Positions 46,601 to 54,184 of a stretch of DNA of 64,000 nt are shown here, in pieces. Source of the DNA: Gaoshiqia hydrogeniformans (lineage in GTDB: Bacteria > Bacteroidota > Bacteroidia > Bacteroidales > Prolixibacteraceae); contig NZ_CP186334.1 of NCBI RefSeq assembly GCF_049347105.1, forward strand, positions 1,550,001 to 1,614,000. Reading direction: 5' to 3'. The notes beneath the pieces were generated by a model, which did not search any database, had not been told where the DNA came from, and worked only from the letters and a program-made list of their open reading frames with translations. A program made the translations under genes and the position numbers. Every line of letters begins with the position of its first letter. Within the stretch, counting starts at the first letter, position 1.

Positions 46601-46767
46601 TAGCGACCTGCCTTGGTAATGACAAGGACCTGCACGGGAGTGACATCGGGAAGCGAATTGATTGGAATCTGCATCAACGAATACACCCCTGCTGCAGCCA
46701 TTAAGACAACCAGGGAGAGGGCGACAAATTTCTGCCTGACTGAAAATTCAATGATTCGTTTTAGCAT
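43675..46767 (-). CDS. CzcA/CusA-type heavy-metal RND efflux permease
   Basis: 1030 residues, 12 transmembrane helices with two large periplasmic loops, inner membrane. The heavy-metal RND signature in helix 4 is complete: Asp395, Asp401 and Glu408 in GAIDFGMVVDGSVVMVEN, the proton relay of divalent-cation (Czc) pumps. The N-terminus LKRIIEFSVRQKFV is typical. It is the last gene of a TolC-adaptor-permease operon, 16 bases after the adaptor. The exact metal (Co/Zn/Cd or Cu/Ag) cannot be decided from this; no metal regulator is adjacent. Confidence 0.95.
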   Translation of the reverse strand: MLKRIIEFSVRQKFVALSLVVLMAAAGVYSLMQIPINSLPDVTPVQVLVITKAGRYSPYDVEKLVSYPVETAMNGLPAVKEVRSISQFGLSAVTVEFEENTDIYFARQMVSQRLQSIVDELPPDVSAPQLGPISTALGEIYQYEVKGENYSLTELREIQDWLIAPQLKVVKGVTEINSFGGFVKEYNVIIQPGKMRIYGVNIQDIIDAIARNNSVSGGNFLEHNREQYIVRGFGQINKKEDILNIVVTKLGNTPVFIKDVAEVELGTQIRQGGVTRDGKGEVVTGIVMMLRGGNGRDVILGVEEKIEVINKNLPEGVVIEKFYDQSDLIKRTTGTITTNLIEGGFLVIVVLLLLLGEFSGALIVAMVIPFSMLFAFIGMREFGLAANLMSLGAIDFGMVVDGSVVMVENIIHRLHDSNKKEKADEIIIKAARQVVRPIFFGVLIILMVYVPIMTFNGMEGILYRPMAITVAAAVLGSLLLALVFVPSISVVVFKNGVKPRKNRLISWLQPIYRRFLERNIQKRMLVLGVATMVFALSMVVMFRLGSEFLPELDEGSILVEQVRMPSVTLEESIENANWLADQLMKNIPEIETVVPKTGRSDLANDWMGVHQTDVWVVLKNPKEWRKGLKKEDIVTLIEPYLKTEPGLAYNFTQPIAMRVDELTSGVKSDLAVKIYGEELEELNRVGETVSKIAANLKGTDNYFVEQPIGQPYLTIDIDREAVASFGLNVDEVQQVIEAGIGGQVAGQLYEGQRRFDILVRYPKDIREQLQQIQEIPVHLANGQFIPLKRLSRISAQEGPREIQRENGWRRLIVGINIKDIDMGTYVTNLQRTIDEQANMPPGYFLEYGGTFENQRRAMNHLLLVVPLSLFIIIGLLYLNFGQMRFAMIILLNLPFALSGGVFLLWMRNMYLSVSASIGFVALFGVAVLNGIVLLDHINELRKESDKPLKKLVIDGAIDRLRPVLMTALVASLGFIPMAFNSGPGSEVQRPLATVVIGGLITSTLLTLLVLPTVYLWVENRKRRKRKVVGI

Positions 46768-46783
46768 CGCACTGAATTTTAGG

Positions 46784-47998
46784 TTATTCTCCTGAAATCA
46801 ATTCAAAACGTGAAAGCGCTTTTAGACTAAATACCTGCGAAACGGCCAATTCTTCATTTTCATTGATCCCGCTTTTGGCAATAGCAAACCGATCGCGTAT
46901 TTCGGCCACTTCGATCGTGCGTTTCTCAAAGGTATTATCATCGATCTTCACAAACACGATCGCCTGATTTCCGTCGTAAGTGACGGCTTCAAGCGGAACA
47001 GCAAACACTTCGCCCAACGAACTGGTAGCAATTTCGAGACGGACGTTCTCTCCCGGGCGGGGCCAGTTATTCTGGGGGTTAAGTTCAATATTCACAACCA
47101 CAGAGCGGTTATCTTCATCTAACCCCGGATTAACCGAAGCCACCATGTTTTTTAATATCAGGCTGCTTTCTTCGCGTCGGGTAAGGGTAACGCTGTCGCC
47201 CGGATTGACAAAACGGGCATCCGCCGGATTCAGATAACCTTTTACCTGCACCCGTTTCAGATCGATGATCCGTCCCAATTTTTCGAGGGCATTCACCGAT
47301 TGCCCCAGGTCGACCATCCGTTGGTCAAAACTACCGCTGATCGGGGCATGGATTTTCAGGCTGGGATCAATTTGTCCGGTATTCTTAAACGCTTCAATTT
47401 CGTGGTCGGGTACACCGATGGCTTTTAACTTGGCAAAAGCAGAAATGGAAGCAGCGGTGGCCCGTTGATAATCAGAAACAGCCCGATCTAATTCCGACCG
47501 TGAACTGATTGTTTGTTCAACCAGCTGTTTCAGCCGTTCCAGCCTACTGGTCTGAAACTTCTCTTCGGCAATGGCCTGCAAATATTCTGCAACCAGGTTT
47601 CCAAACACAAGGCTTTCGATCCTGAACATTTCCTGCCCTTTCCGAACCGGTTGCCCCTCGTTCACCATGATTGCGCTGATCCGTCCGTCGATCGGCGTAC
47701 TGATGATGCTGACGTGGTTTGTTGCAGGGAAAACGACACCGGGAACAAGCAATCTATAGGATTGAATGCTGCGGGTTACCCGCTCTGTTTCAATGTTCAG
47801 CTCTCCTTTCTCTTTATCGGTAAGACGTACAAACAGTTTGCCCGCGGCCTGTCCGGAAACGGATGGCGGTGTTTTCTGTATTTCGGTGGCGGCAGGTTCT
47901 TTTCCGCCTCCTCCCGAACAGGAAACCCAGAACACCGGTAAACCCAGGATCAGGAGTGCCATAAGGTATCTTTTCGATATCAACATCATATTTTCCAT
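46784..47998 (-). CDS. RND efflux periplasmic adaptor (CzcB/CusB-like)
   Basis: 404 residues. A lipoprotein signal ends at Cys27 (PVFWVSCSGGGG). The beta-barrel, lipoyl and helical-hairpin order is seen as GVVFPATNHVSIISTPIDGR, an alpha-hairpin (EYLQAIAEEKFQTSRLERLK), the lipoyl half IHAPISGSFDQRMVDLGQ and a barrel VQVKGYLNPADARFVNPGDS. It starts 1 base after the stop of the TolC-like gene, so translation may be coupled. Links the permease to the outer-membrane channel. Confidence 0.93.
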   Translation of the reverse strand: MENMMLISKRYLMALLILGLPVFWVSCSGGGGKEPAATEIQKTPPSVSGQAAGKLFVRLTDKEKGELNIETERVTRSIQSYRLLVPGVVFPATNHVSIISTPIDGRISAIMVNEGQPVRKGQEMFRIESLVFGNLVAEYLQAIAEEKFQTSRLERLKQLVEQTISSRSELDRAVSDYQRATAASISAFAKLKAIGVPDHEIEAFKNTGQIDPSLKIHAPISGSFDQRMVDLGQSVNALEKLGRIIDLKRVQVKGYLNPADARFVNPGDSVTLTRREESSLILKNMVASVNPGLDEDNRSVVVNIELNPQNNWPRPGENVRLEIATSSLGEVFAVPLEAVTYDGNQAIVFVKIDDNTFEKRTIEVAEIRDRFAIAKSGINENEELAVSQVFSLKALSRFELISGE

Positions 47999-47999
47999 A

Positions 48000-49235
48000 T
48001 TAGTACACTAAATTTAGGTTCAGAAATTTCTCCAGTTGTATGAGTTCGAGGTAGTAATCCCGCAGCGAATCGAGGTAACGTTTTTGATTTGCCAGAAAAG
48101 TTTGTTGCGCATTGAGCAAATTGAGCAGGTCGGTTTCGCCAAGCCGGTAAGCTTCGAGGCTCAGCTGCTGCAACTTCTGCGACTTTCCGCTCATGGTTTG
48201 CCGGTACCGGTCGATAATTTGCTTGCTGGTGATGTAGCCATGCCAGGCATGCTCAATTTGTTGCTTCATTTCCAGTTCAATCGACTTTTGCTTCCACTCA
48301 ATTTCTGTTTGATGTGCTTCTGCCATCCTGATCTTTCCTTTTTGCTCAAAAGGGATCCAGACAGGGATGCTGAGTCCAACTTCAAATCCGTTGTAGTTGA
48401 ACCCGTCGCCGTAGTTTTGCCGGTAAAGGTTGAAACGAATGTCAGGCAGAAAATTACTTTTCGCTTCTTTTAATTTGTATTGCGAAGATTGATACTCGTG
48501 CAAGGCAGCAATGTACGCTGGTTGTTCGTGTAACACAGACAAAGCCAGGATCTGGTCAATTTCCACGTCTGTACTGCTCAGGCTATCGGCAAACTGAATG
48601 CTGTAATTGATGTCGGGTACCTCCATTCCCATCAGGTAAAACAAGCTGTAACGGGCCAGGTGTAACAAGCGTTCGGCCTCGCTCAATGTATTTTCGGCTT
48701 CGGCCACCTGTAGCTCGGCATTCATTAAATCCATCCCGTTTCCGACCCCCGTTTCAAAGCGTGCATAAACCGCATTGTACAGTTCAGAGGACAGCTTCTT
48801 TTGCTGTTCTCCCAAATCTTGCAGATAAAGAGCATAAAGAATATCGATATAACGCGATTTGACTTCAGACTTGATTCCATTTTCCATCGCCCGGATCCGG
48901 TACTCCAATGCCCCGGCTTCCTCACGCACTGCTTTGAGCCGGTAAATGGTCGTTAACGGAAAGTCGACCGTTTGGGAGATGGTCCAGCGTCTTTCCTCAA
49001 AAGGTCGGGCAGCCTTGTTGTCAATGCCTTCCTCAAAATAACTGATTTCGGGAGTTCCGATGCCGGTTAGGGTCCGCCATTCATTTTCCTTTTGTACAAG
49101 CGCGGCACGTGCCTGGTTCAGACCGGGATTGTTTATTAAGGCTGAGTCAACAGCTTGTTCAAGCAGTAAAAGCCTTTCCTGAGCATAGTTGAAGAGGGGA
49201 GCAAACAGCACGAGAATAATCAAATATTTAAACAT
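48000..49235 (-). CDS. TolC-family outer membrane efflux protein (CzcC-like)
   Basis: 411 residues with a signal peptide (about 1-18). Two OEP repeats with long coiled helices: NPGLNQARAALVQKENEWRT in the first, and EAKSNFLPDIRFNLYRQNYG with QQIEHAWHGYITSKQIIDRY in the second. The proline of FLPDI and LLNAQQTFLANQKRYLDS before the C-terminus are typical. First gene of the metal efflux operon; the 136 bases upstream to yraN hold no exact TAnnTTTG box on this strand. Confidence 0.93.
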   Translation of the reverse strand: MFKYLIILVLFAPLFNYAQERLLLLEQAVDSALINNPGLNQARAALVQKENEWRTLTGIGTPEISYFEEGIDNKAARPFEERRWTISQTVDFPLTTIYRLKAVREEAGALEYRIRAMENGIKSEVKSRYIDILYALYLQDLGEQQKKLSSELYNAVYARFETGVGNGMDLMNAELQVAEAENTLSEAERLLHLARYSLFYLMGMEVPDINYSIQFADSLSSTDVEIDQILALSVLHEQPAYIAALHEYQSSQYKLKEAKSNFLPDIRFNLYRQNYGDGFNYNGFEVGLSIPVWIPFEQKGKIRMAEAHQTEIEWKQKSIELEMKQQIEHAWHGYITSKQIIDRYRQTMSGKSQKLQQLSLEAYRLGETDLLNLLNAQQTFLANQKRYLDSLRDYYLELIQLEKFLNLNLVY

Positions 49236-49371
49236 GGTTCAAGGTTATTTTCGTAAAGAACAAATGTTTGGATAAAAAGACAATTAAAATCGTTTATTGT
49301 TTTTCATTAAATTTACGAAATTTGATCCTGATGGTTAATCAGTTAATTTGATTTTAATTTTTAAGGAACAA

Positions 49372-49734
49372 ATGAACCTCCAAAAAGAAATCGGTGACCG
49401 GGGAGAAGAAATTGCCCGCGAACATTTGCGCTCACTGGGTTATGTTATTCTGGAAACCAACTGGCATTTTCACCATTACGAGATCGATATTATTGCCCGC
49501 GACGGCGATGAACTGGTGATCATTGAAGTTAAATCAAGAACCGGCGCCAGCTTCGAACATCCGTCGGAGGCGGTAAGCAACAAAAAGATACGTTACCTGG
49601 TAGAAGCCGCCGAAGCCTACATCTTTAAAAAAAACAGCAGACTTGACACCCGGTTTGATGTGATCTCCATCATTTTCTACAATCAAACTTTTGAGCTGGA
49701 GCATTTTAAAGATGCCTTTTACCCCACGGCCTGA
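49372..49734 (+). CDS. YraN-family endonuclease-like protein (UPF0102)
   Basis: 120 residues from ATG 49372, preferred over an ATG 8 codons earlier because AAGGAACAA stands just before it. YraN proteins have a PD-(D/E)xK-like nuclease fold: GEEIAREHLRSLGYVILETN, HHYEIDIIARDGDELVIIEV (the Asp, Glu and the following Lys of VKSR are the would-be metal site), then ASFEHPSEAVSNKKIRYLVE. Biological role is unclear; proposed in DNA repair or transformation. Confidence 0.9.
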   Translation: MNLQKEIGDRGEEIAREHLRSLGYVILETNWHFHHYEIDIIARDGDELVIIEVKSRTGASFEHPSEAVSNKKIRYLVEAAEAYIFKKNSRLDTRFDVISIIFYNQTFELEHFKDAFYPTA

Positions 49735-49750
49735 TATCCGGATTTATCTC

Positions 49751-49758
49751 TATTTTTG
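49751..49758 (+). promoter_or_regulatory. Candidate -7 box for the MmcQ/YjbR gene
   Basis: TATTTTTG fits TAnnTTTG and lies 17 bases before the ATG at 49776, suggesting a short leader. No matching -33 element seen. Confidence 0.35.
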
Positions 49759-49775
49759 ATCTAATCATTTTTAAT

Positions 49776-50129
49776 ATGGATATTGAGAAATTACGCGCTT
49801 ACTGCATTTCGAAGAAAGGAGTGACCGAAGAGTTTCCCTTTGATGAAACAACGCTGGTTTTCAAAGTGGTGGGTAAAATGTTCGCCCTGACCGACCTGGA
49901 AGGCGACTTGACCGTTAATTTGAAATGTGATCCTGAAAAAGCCCTTGAACTGCGCGAAACATATGCCTGCGTTCAGGCCGGCTATCACATGAATAAAAAA
50001 CACTGGAACACGGTACGCGTGGACGGATCGGTGAAAGACCAGCTGGTTGAAGCATGGATTGACCATTCGTACCAGCTGGTGGTTGAGAAACTGACCAAAG
50101 TACAAAAAGATCAATTGGCCAAACTATAA
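49776..50129 (+). CDS. MmcQ/YjbR-family DNA-binding protein
   Basis: 117 residues, the full family length. Family residues are MDIEKLRAYCISKKGVTEEF, FPFDETTLVFKVVGKMFALT, VNLKCDPEKALELRETY and the closing PG-like segment replaced by YHMNKKHWNTVRVDG. The fold is a CyaY-like alpha/beta sandwich; the family is called DNA-binding on thin evidence and has no set role. It overlaps in promoter with the yraN 3' end and precedes the S4 protein by 8 bases. Confidence 0.9.
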   Translation: MDIEKLRAYCISKKGVTEEFPFDETTLVFKVVGKMFALTDLEGDLTVNLKCDPEKALELRETYACVQAGYHMNKKHWNTVRVDGSVKDQLVEAWIDHSYQLVVEKLTKVQKDQLAKL

Positions 50130-50137
50130 TCCTGCGT

Positions 50138-50344
50138 ATGATTGAATTTGAATTGCAAACCGAATACATTGAACTGATCAAACTGCTGAAATTGCTCCGG
50201 CTGGTCGAATCGGGAGGAATGGCCAAACTGGTGGTTGAAGACGGCCTGGTTGAACTGAACGGGGAAGTTGAATACCGGAAACGGGCAAAGGTGAGGAAAG
50301 GCGACCGGATCCGGTTCGACGAACAGACCATCATCATAAAATAA
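50138..50344 (+). CDS. Small S4-domain RNA-binding protein (YbcJ-like)
   Basis: 68 residues that are almost entirely an S4 RNA-binding domain: YIELIKLLKLLRLVESGGMA, VEDGLVELNGEVEYRKRAKV and RKGDRIRFDE. E. coli YbcJ has the same single-domain form. A likely ribosome- or tRNA-binding role. Co-transcribed with the MmcQ/YjbR gene (8-base gap). Confidence 0.88.
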   Translation: MIEFELQTEYIELIKLLKLLRLVESGGMAKLVVEDGLVELNGEVEYRKRAKVRKGDRIRFDEQTIIIK

Positions 50345-50346
50345 GT

Positions 50347-50371
50347 AAGCCGGCAGAGGGCCTGCCGGCTT
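50347..50371 (+). terminator. Strong hairpin after the S4 gene
   Basis: AAGCCGGCAG and CTGCCGGCTT form a perfect 10-bp stem with a 5-base loop, 2 bases after the stop codon. No T-run follows, so it may work as a factor-dependent terminator or a 3'-end block. Confidence 0.6.
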
Positions 50372-50417
50372 GAAACGCTAGTGTAAAGGTGGAATGAAAG
50401 AAAAAAACTGATTTTAA

Positions 50418-50558
50418 TTAATCATGGTGTTTCAACCAACTCAAAGGTAAGGCATTCAAAAGGATCCTGTCAAACTTTTCGCCCGGCTTTGAACGAACGA
50501 TACTAAATCTTTGACGAAACCTATGTTTTCTGTTCATGAACGAATGCTTTTTAACCAT
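50418..50558 (-). CDS. Small basic protein, hypothetical (46 residues)
   Basis: A 46-codon frame begins with ATG at 50558, 18 bases after the end of the DUF3078 relic on the same strand, behind an A-rich leader. The product starts MVKKHSFMNRKHRFRQRFS and ends LLNALPLSWLKHHD; it is strongly basic, with a more hydrophobic C-terminal half. I do not recognise it. It could be a genuine small protein or a chance frame in a 230-base gap. Confidence 0.35.
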   Translation of the reverse strand: MVKKHSFMNRKHRFRQRFSIVRSKPGEKFDRILLNALPLSWLKHHD

Positions 50559-50575
50559 TTTCACATTTTTTAAGT

Positions 50576-51218
50576 TTAGAACTTTACGTTCAGGCCGATT
50601 CCGAATAATTCCTTGAATTGAATCCGGGGTCCTATCTCATCCGTGAGCCCGTCATGGTCCTTATCGATCGGGATTTTGATATCATTGTCGTAAATCAGGT
50701 TGGTAATCAGGTTTGCCGATAAAAAGCTGTTAATCTTCATATTAATCATCAAATCCCAGAAGATATCGATATTACCGGGCTGATTCAAATAGTTCGAAAA
50801 CAGGTCGAGTTTTCGGGTTTTCCCGGTTCGGATAATTATACCCGTTGGTAAACTGCGACCTGAAATTAAACAGAACGGAATAGTAGATTTTCCCGTTCGA
50901 TTTCAAGCCGTATTTCGAACTCAGGTCAATCTTATCATCCGATTTGATATACCGGCTGTCGCCTTCTTTCAGAATCCCGTAACCCAGGTTAAGGGAATTC
51001 TCCCAACTGCTTCGTTCTTTTTGGTAATTGGCAAAGGTACTGAACAGCGCCGTCCCGGAGGCGGAGCTTTTCCCCCCGGCTACCCAGTTTGACAACGAAA
51101 CCTGCGAAAAACTAAAGGAAATCTGTCCCCCTGTTTTCCAGTTCTTAATTGAGTCGGAAGCCTCATGTGCCCATACGGCCAAGGGCAACATAAACAAAAT
51201 CAACCCATATTTTTTCAT
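50576..51218 (-). pseudogene. DUF3078-family outer-membrane-like protein, broken by internal deletion
   Basis: The first part (51218 to about 50800) has a signal peptide and the family opening (NWKTGGQISFSFSQVSLSNW, AGGKSSASGTALFSTFANYQ, LFNFRSQFTNGYNYPN). It then leaves the frame and stops at 50772. The other frame, entered near 50810, gives the family ending KTRKLDLFSNYLNQPGNIDI, LMINMKINSFLSANLITNLI and the final FKELFGIGLNVKF. Intact DUF3078 proteins are about 300 residues; here roughly 90-110 middle residues are missing and the two ends are out of frame. The ATG overlaps the mscS stop (ATGA), so the old operon is intact in outline. A sequencing error cannot explain the missing middle. 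Confidence 0.75.
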
Positions 51219-52036
51219 ACCGTTTTATTTTTAAGATGAACATCCAATTGCGGAAACGGGATATGCAGTCCGCCCTTGTCAAACTCTTTGTAGACTTTTT
51301 CATTCATACTGAAAAACACCGCCCAGTAGTCGGTTGATTTTACCCACACCCGCACCGTCAGGTTAACCGAACTGTCGGCCAGCGCTCCCAAAACAATGAA
51401 CGGTTCAGGTTCGGCATGGATCCGTTCGTCGTCGCCGATCAGCTTCAGCAAAAGCGCCCTGGCCCGGTCAAAATCATCGCCGTACGATATACTAAAGGAG
51501 AAATCGACCCGCCGGTTTTCTTCGGATGAATAATTGATTAACGAGCCGGTTGATAATCCTCCGTTAGGAATAATAATGGTTTTGTTATCGGGCGTTTTCA
51601 GGACGGTAATAAAGATCTGTATTTCCGATACAACCCCGGCATAACCCTGTGCCTCAATAAAGTCGCCAACCTTAAACGGTTTAAAAATCAGGATCATGAT
51701 TCCGCCGGCAAAGTTTTGAAAAGTCCCGGAGAGCGCCATACCAACTGCTAAACCGGCTGCCCCAAGAATCGCGATAAACGAGGTCATTTGCACTCCGATC
51801 ATCCCGATAACAGTGATAAACAGCATCACCTTAAGCAAGATACCCGTCAGGCTATTTAAAAATCCTCTCAAGGAGGCGTCCACCTGTCTTTTCTCCATGA
51901 CTCTCAGAAGCCCCCTGGATATCAGCTTAATGACCCATAAACCAATGAAAAGTACAATTATAGCAATCAGCAGTTTTACTCCGTAAGCAAGCACCAACTC
52001 TGCCGACAAAGCCGATAAATTCTCAAATATTTCCAT
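51215..52036 (-). CDS. Small-conductance mechanosensitive channel, MscS family
   Basis: 273 residues. Three transmembrane helices in the first ~130 residues, with the pore helix containing ILGAAGLAVGMALSGTFQNFAGGIMIL. The beta domain (FKPFKVGDFIEAQGYAGVVSEI, TIIIPNGGLSTGSLINYSSEE) and an alpha/beta end follow. A short E. coli MscS-like form. It opens pores on osmotic downshock. Its stop overlaps the start of the DUF3078 relic by 4 bases. GAACACG-AGC-CGTGTTC, a palindrome at 52158-52174, lies 122 bases upstream. Confidence 0.94.
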   Translation of the reverse strand: MEIFENLSALSAELVLAYGVKLLIAIIVLFIGLWVIKLISRGLLRVMEKRQVDASLRGFLNSLTGILLKVMLFITVIGMIGVQMTSFIAILGAAGLAVGMALSGTFQNFAGGIMILIFKPFKVGDFIEAQGYAGVVSEIQIFITVLKTPDNKTIIIPNGGLSTGSLINYSSEENRRVDFSFSISYGDDFDRARALLLKLIGDDERIHAEPEPFIVLGALADSSVNLTVRVWVKSTDYWAVFFSMNEKVYKEFDKGGLHIPFPQLDVHLKNKTV

Positions 52037-52248
52037 ATGATTACGTATTAATTCTTCTAAAGTTAAACAGAATTAAACAAAATCAGGGCCTGTCGTGAGA
52101 TTTATTCCTGAAAAGAAGCTGTGTAAAAGGTCGAAAAAGTCCTCATTTTTTGTTTTTGAACACGAGCCGTGTTCGCCTGCATTAAACGAAACGGTTTTTT
52201 AGCAGTCTAAGTTTTTGCATACAAGGAACGAGTTTTTTTTCATGAATT

Positions 52249-52279
52249 ACCGGAAAGCGTGCAGAGGCAGCTTTCCGGT
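52249..52279. terminator. Hairpin at the end of the B12 importer operon
   Basis: ACCGGAAAGC and GCTTTCCGGT form a perfect 10-bp stem with an 11-base loop, 8 bases after the btuD-like stop. The T-run is on the plus-strand side, so its polarity as a terminator for the minus-strand operon is not ideal. Confidence 0.5.
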
Positions 52280-52286
52280 TTCTTTT

Positions 52287-53087
52287 TTACCGGGCCTTCA
52301 TCATCTTTTCGCTCACCAGGAAAACAACCGGCTTTCCCGAATAAGGGTTTGTGCGGACAATGACCGGGGTTTGGTATACTTCTTCGATGGTTTCGAAGGT
52401 CAGTACCTCATCGGGCTTGCCTTGGGTGACTATCTTTCCGCCGTTAAACAACAAGAGGTGGTCGCAATACTCCGAAGCCAGGTTGAGGTCGTGGATCACC
52501 ATCAATACCGTCAGGCCCAATTCATCGTTTAATTGCCGGAGAAGGTTCAGGATCCGCACCTGGTGCGTAATATCGAGGTGCGAGGTGGGTTCGTCCAGCA
52601 ACAGCAGTTCCGGTTGCTGGGTCAGGGCGCGGGCAATGGCTGCCCGCTGCTGTTCTCCCCCACTCAGTTCGGTCATCAGTTTATCTTTATGGTGAAAAAC
52701 GTCTGTCAGCTGCATGTACCTGTCGGCAATTTCGCGGTCTTTTTTTGTTTCGAAGAACTGAAAGCGGGAATAGTACGGAATACGTCCCATCAGCACGTAA
52801 TCCTCCACGGTAATCTGGTCGGCATCGGCAAACTGAGAAACAATGGCGATGTTTTGCGCCCGTTTGCGTAAAGACAGGGATTTCAGGCATTGCCCATGCA
52901 GTGAAATTTCGCCCGACAACGAAGCCAGCGAACCGGTAATGCCCCTGAACAAGGTGGTTTTGCCCGATCCGTTGGGCCCGATAATACCGGCAAAGGTTCC
53001 CTTTTCCAACGTCAGGCCAATCCCCGATAACTGAAAGGAAGGATAACCGCACGAGTAATTTTCGACCGTAAAAAATGACTTCGCCAT
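52287..53087 (-). CDS. ABC transporter ATPase, vitamin B12/iron chelate type (BtuD-like)
   Basis: 266 residues. Walker A GPNGSGKTT (37-45), Q-loop SQFADADQ (84-91), signature LSGGEQQR (141-148), Walker B LLLLDEP (161-167) and the H-loop histidine in MVIHDLNLASEYCDH. It belongs to the FecE/BtuD branch. It starts 1 base after the permease gene. With the cobalamin riboswitch at the head of the operon, B12 uptake is the inferred job. Confidence 0.9.
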   Translation of the reverse strand: MAKSFFTVENYSCGYPSFQLSGIGLTLEKGTFAGIIGPNGSGKTTLFRGITGSLASLSGEISLHGQCLKSLSLRKRAQNIAIVSQFADADQITVEDYVLMGRIPYYSRFQFFETKKDREIADRYMQLTDVFHHKDKLMTELSGGEQQRAAIARALTQQPELLLLDEPTSHLDITHQVRILNLLRQLNDELGLTVLMVIHDLNLASEYCDHLLLFNGGKIVTQGKPDEVLTFETIEEVYQTPVIVRTNPYSGKPVVFLVSEKMMKAR

Positions 53088-53088
53088 A

Positions 53089-54111
53089 TTACATTCCTTT
53101 CTTCATCTTTTGACTCATCAACAAAATAAAAACCACACCGCCGATGATGCCGGTAATCACCCCGATCGGCAGTTCGTTGGGCGAGATAATGGTGCGTGCC
53201 ACCACGTCGGACAACACCAGGAACGAACCGCCCAGTAAAAAAGAGCTGATCAGCAGGATGCGGTAGTCGGTTCCCAGGAACAGCCGCAACAAGTGAGGAA
53301 TAATCAGTCCGACAAAGCCAATAACCCCGGCTACTGAAACGGAAATACCGGCCAGCAGCGAGGCCAGTAAAAAAAGGATTTTGATGGCTACATTCGTATT
53401 AATGCCCAGGTGAAGCGCTTTTTCTTCGCCCAAACGCAGGGCGTTGAGCGGCTGCACAAACAGGTACGACAGGAACAACACCACGAGGGTGACGATCAGC
53501 GTGAGCCACACCAGGCGGGTATCAGGCTCATCGAGCGAACCCATGATCCAAAACACGATACCGTGCAGGTTTTCGGCGCTGCTCACCGCCATCAGGAACA
53601 TCATACCCGACGAGGCCACAAAACTGACCATAACACCCGTGAGCAGCATGTGTTGAATATTGACGTTTCCTTTGCGCGAACTCAGCGTGTAAACCAGGAA
53701 GATGATGAAAAAAGCGCCTAAAAAGCCCGAAAGCGGGAGGGCATAACTCCCGAACTTCAAATGCAGGCCCAGCACAATGGTGAAAGCCACACCCAGCGAG
53801 GCCCCGCCCGATATGCCCAGGGTAAACGGCTCGACCAGCGGGTTGCGGTAAATTCCCTGCAACATTACGCCGGCCAGGCTGAGCGCCCCGCCAACCGAAA
53901 CACCCAGCACAATGCGGGGCATCCGCACCTGGCTGATGAGCATATGCTCCAGCGAGCTTTCGTCGCCGCCTGAAAACAAAAGTTTCAAGGATTCGCCCAA
54001 ACCAATTTTTAACTCGCCTGTGCTGAGCGAAACAAGGACTGCAACCAACAGCAAAGCCGACAAGCCCGCCACAACAAGTAACCATTTAAAATATTTCGGT
54101 TGATCCTTCAC
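53089..54111 (-). CDS. ABC transporter permease, FecCD/BtuC family
   Basis: 340 residues, about 10 transmembrane helices. Family motifs are LIISQVRMPRIVLGVSVGGA-like (read LISQVRMPRIVLGVSVGGAL), GVMLQGIYRNPLVEPFTLGI, GVIGFVGLIIPHLLRLFLGT and DVVARTIISPNELPIGVITG. It sits between the ATPase and the binding protein. The same family moves iron-siderophores and cobalamin; the riboswitch points to cobalamin. Confidence 0.92.
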   Translation of the reverse strand: MKDQPKYFKWLLVVAGLSALLLVAVLVSLSTGELKIGLGESLKLLFSGGDESSLEHMLISQVRMPRIVLGVSVGGALSLAGVMLQGIYRNPLVEPFTLGISGGASLGVAFTIVLGLHLKFGSYALPLSGFLGAFFIIFLVYTLSSRKGNVNIQHMLLTGVMVSFVASSGMMFLMAVSSAENLHGIVFWIMGSLDEPDTRLVWLTLIVTLVVLFLSYLFVQPLNALRLGEEKALHLGINTNVAIKILFLLASLLAGISVSVAGVIGFVGLIIPHLLRLFLGTDYRILLISSFLLGGSFLVLSDVVARTIISPNELPIGVITGIIGGVVFILLMSQKMKKGM

Positions 54112-54184
54112 GCTGGATGTTTGTATTTGCTATCGTTAAAATTCAATGCCCCCTTCACAATATCATTTCCTGGCCAGGGGCGCT

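Noticed and set aside
53528..54085. 185-codon frame inside the btuC-like permease gene
   Set aside because: Same-strand shifted frame of a clear permease; Cys/Gly/Arg-rich artefact of codon bias.
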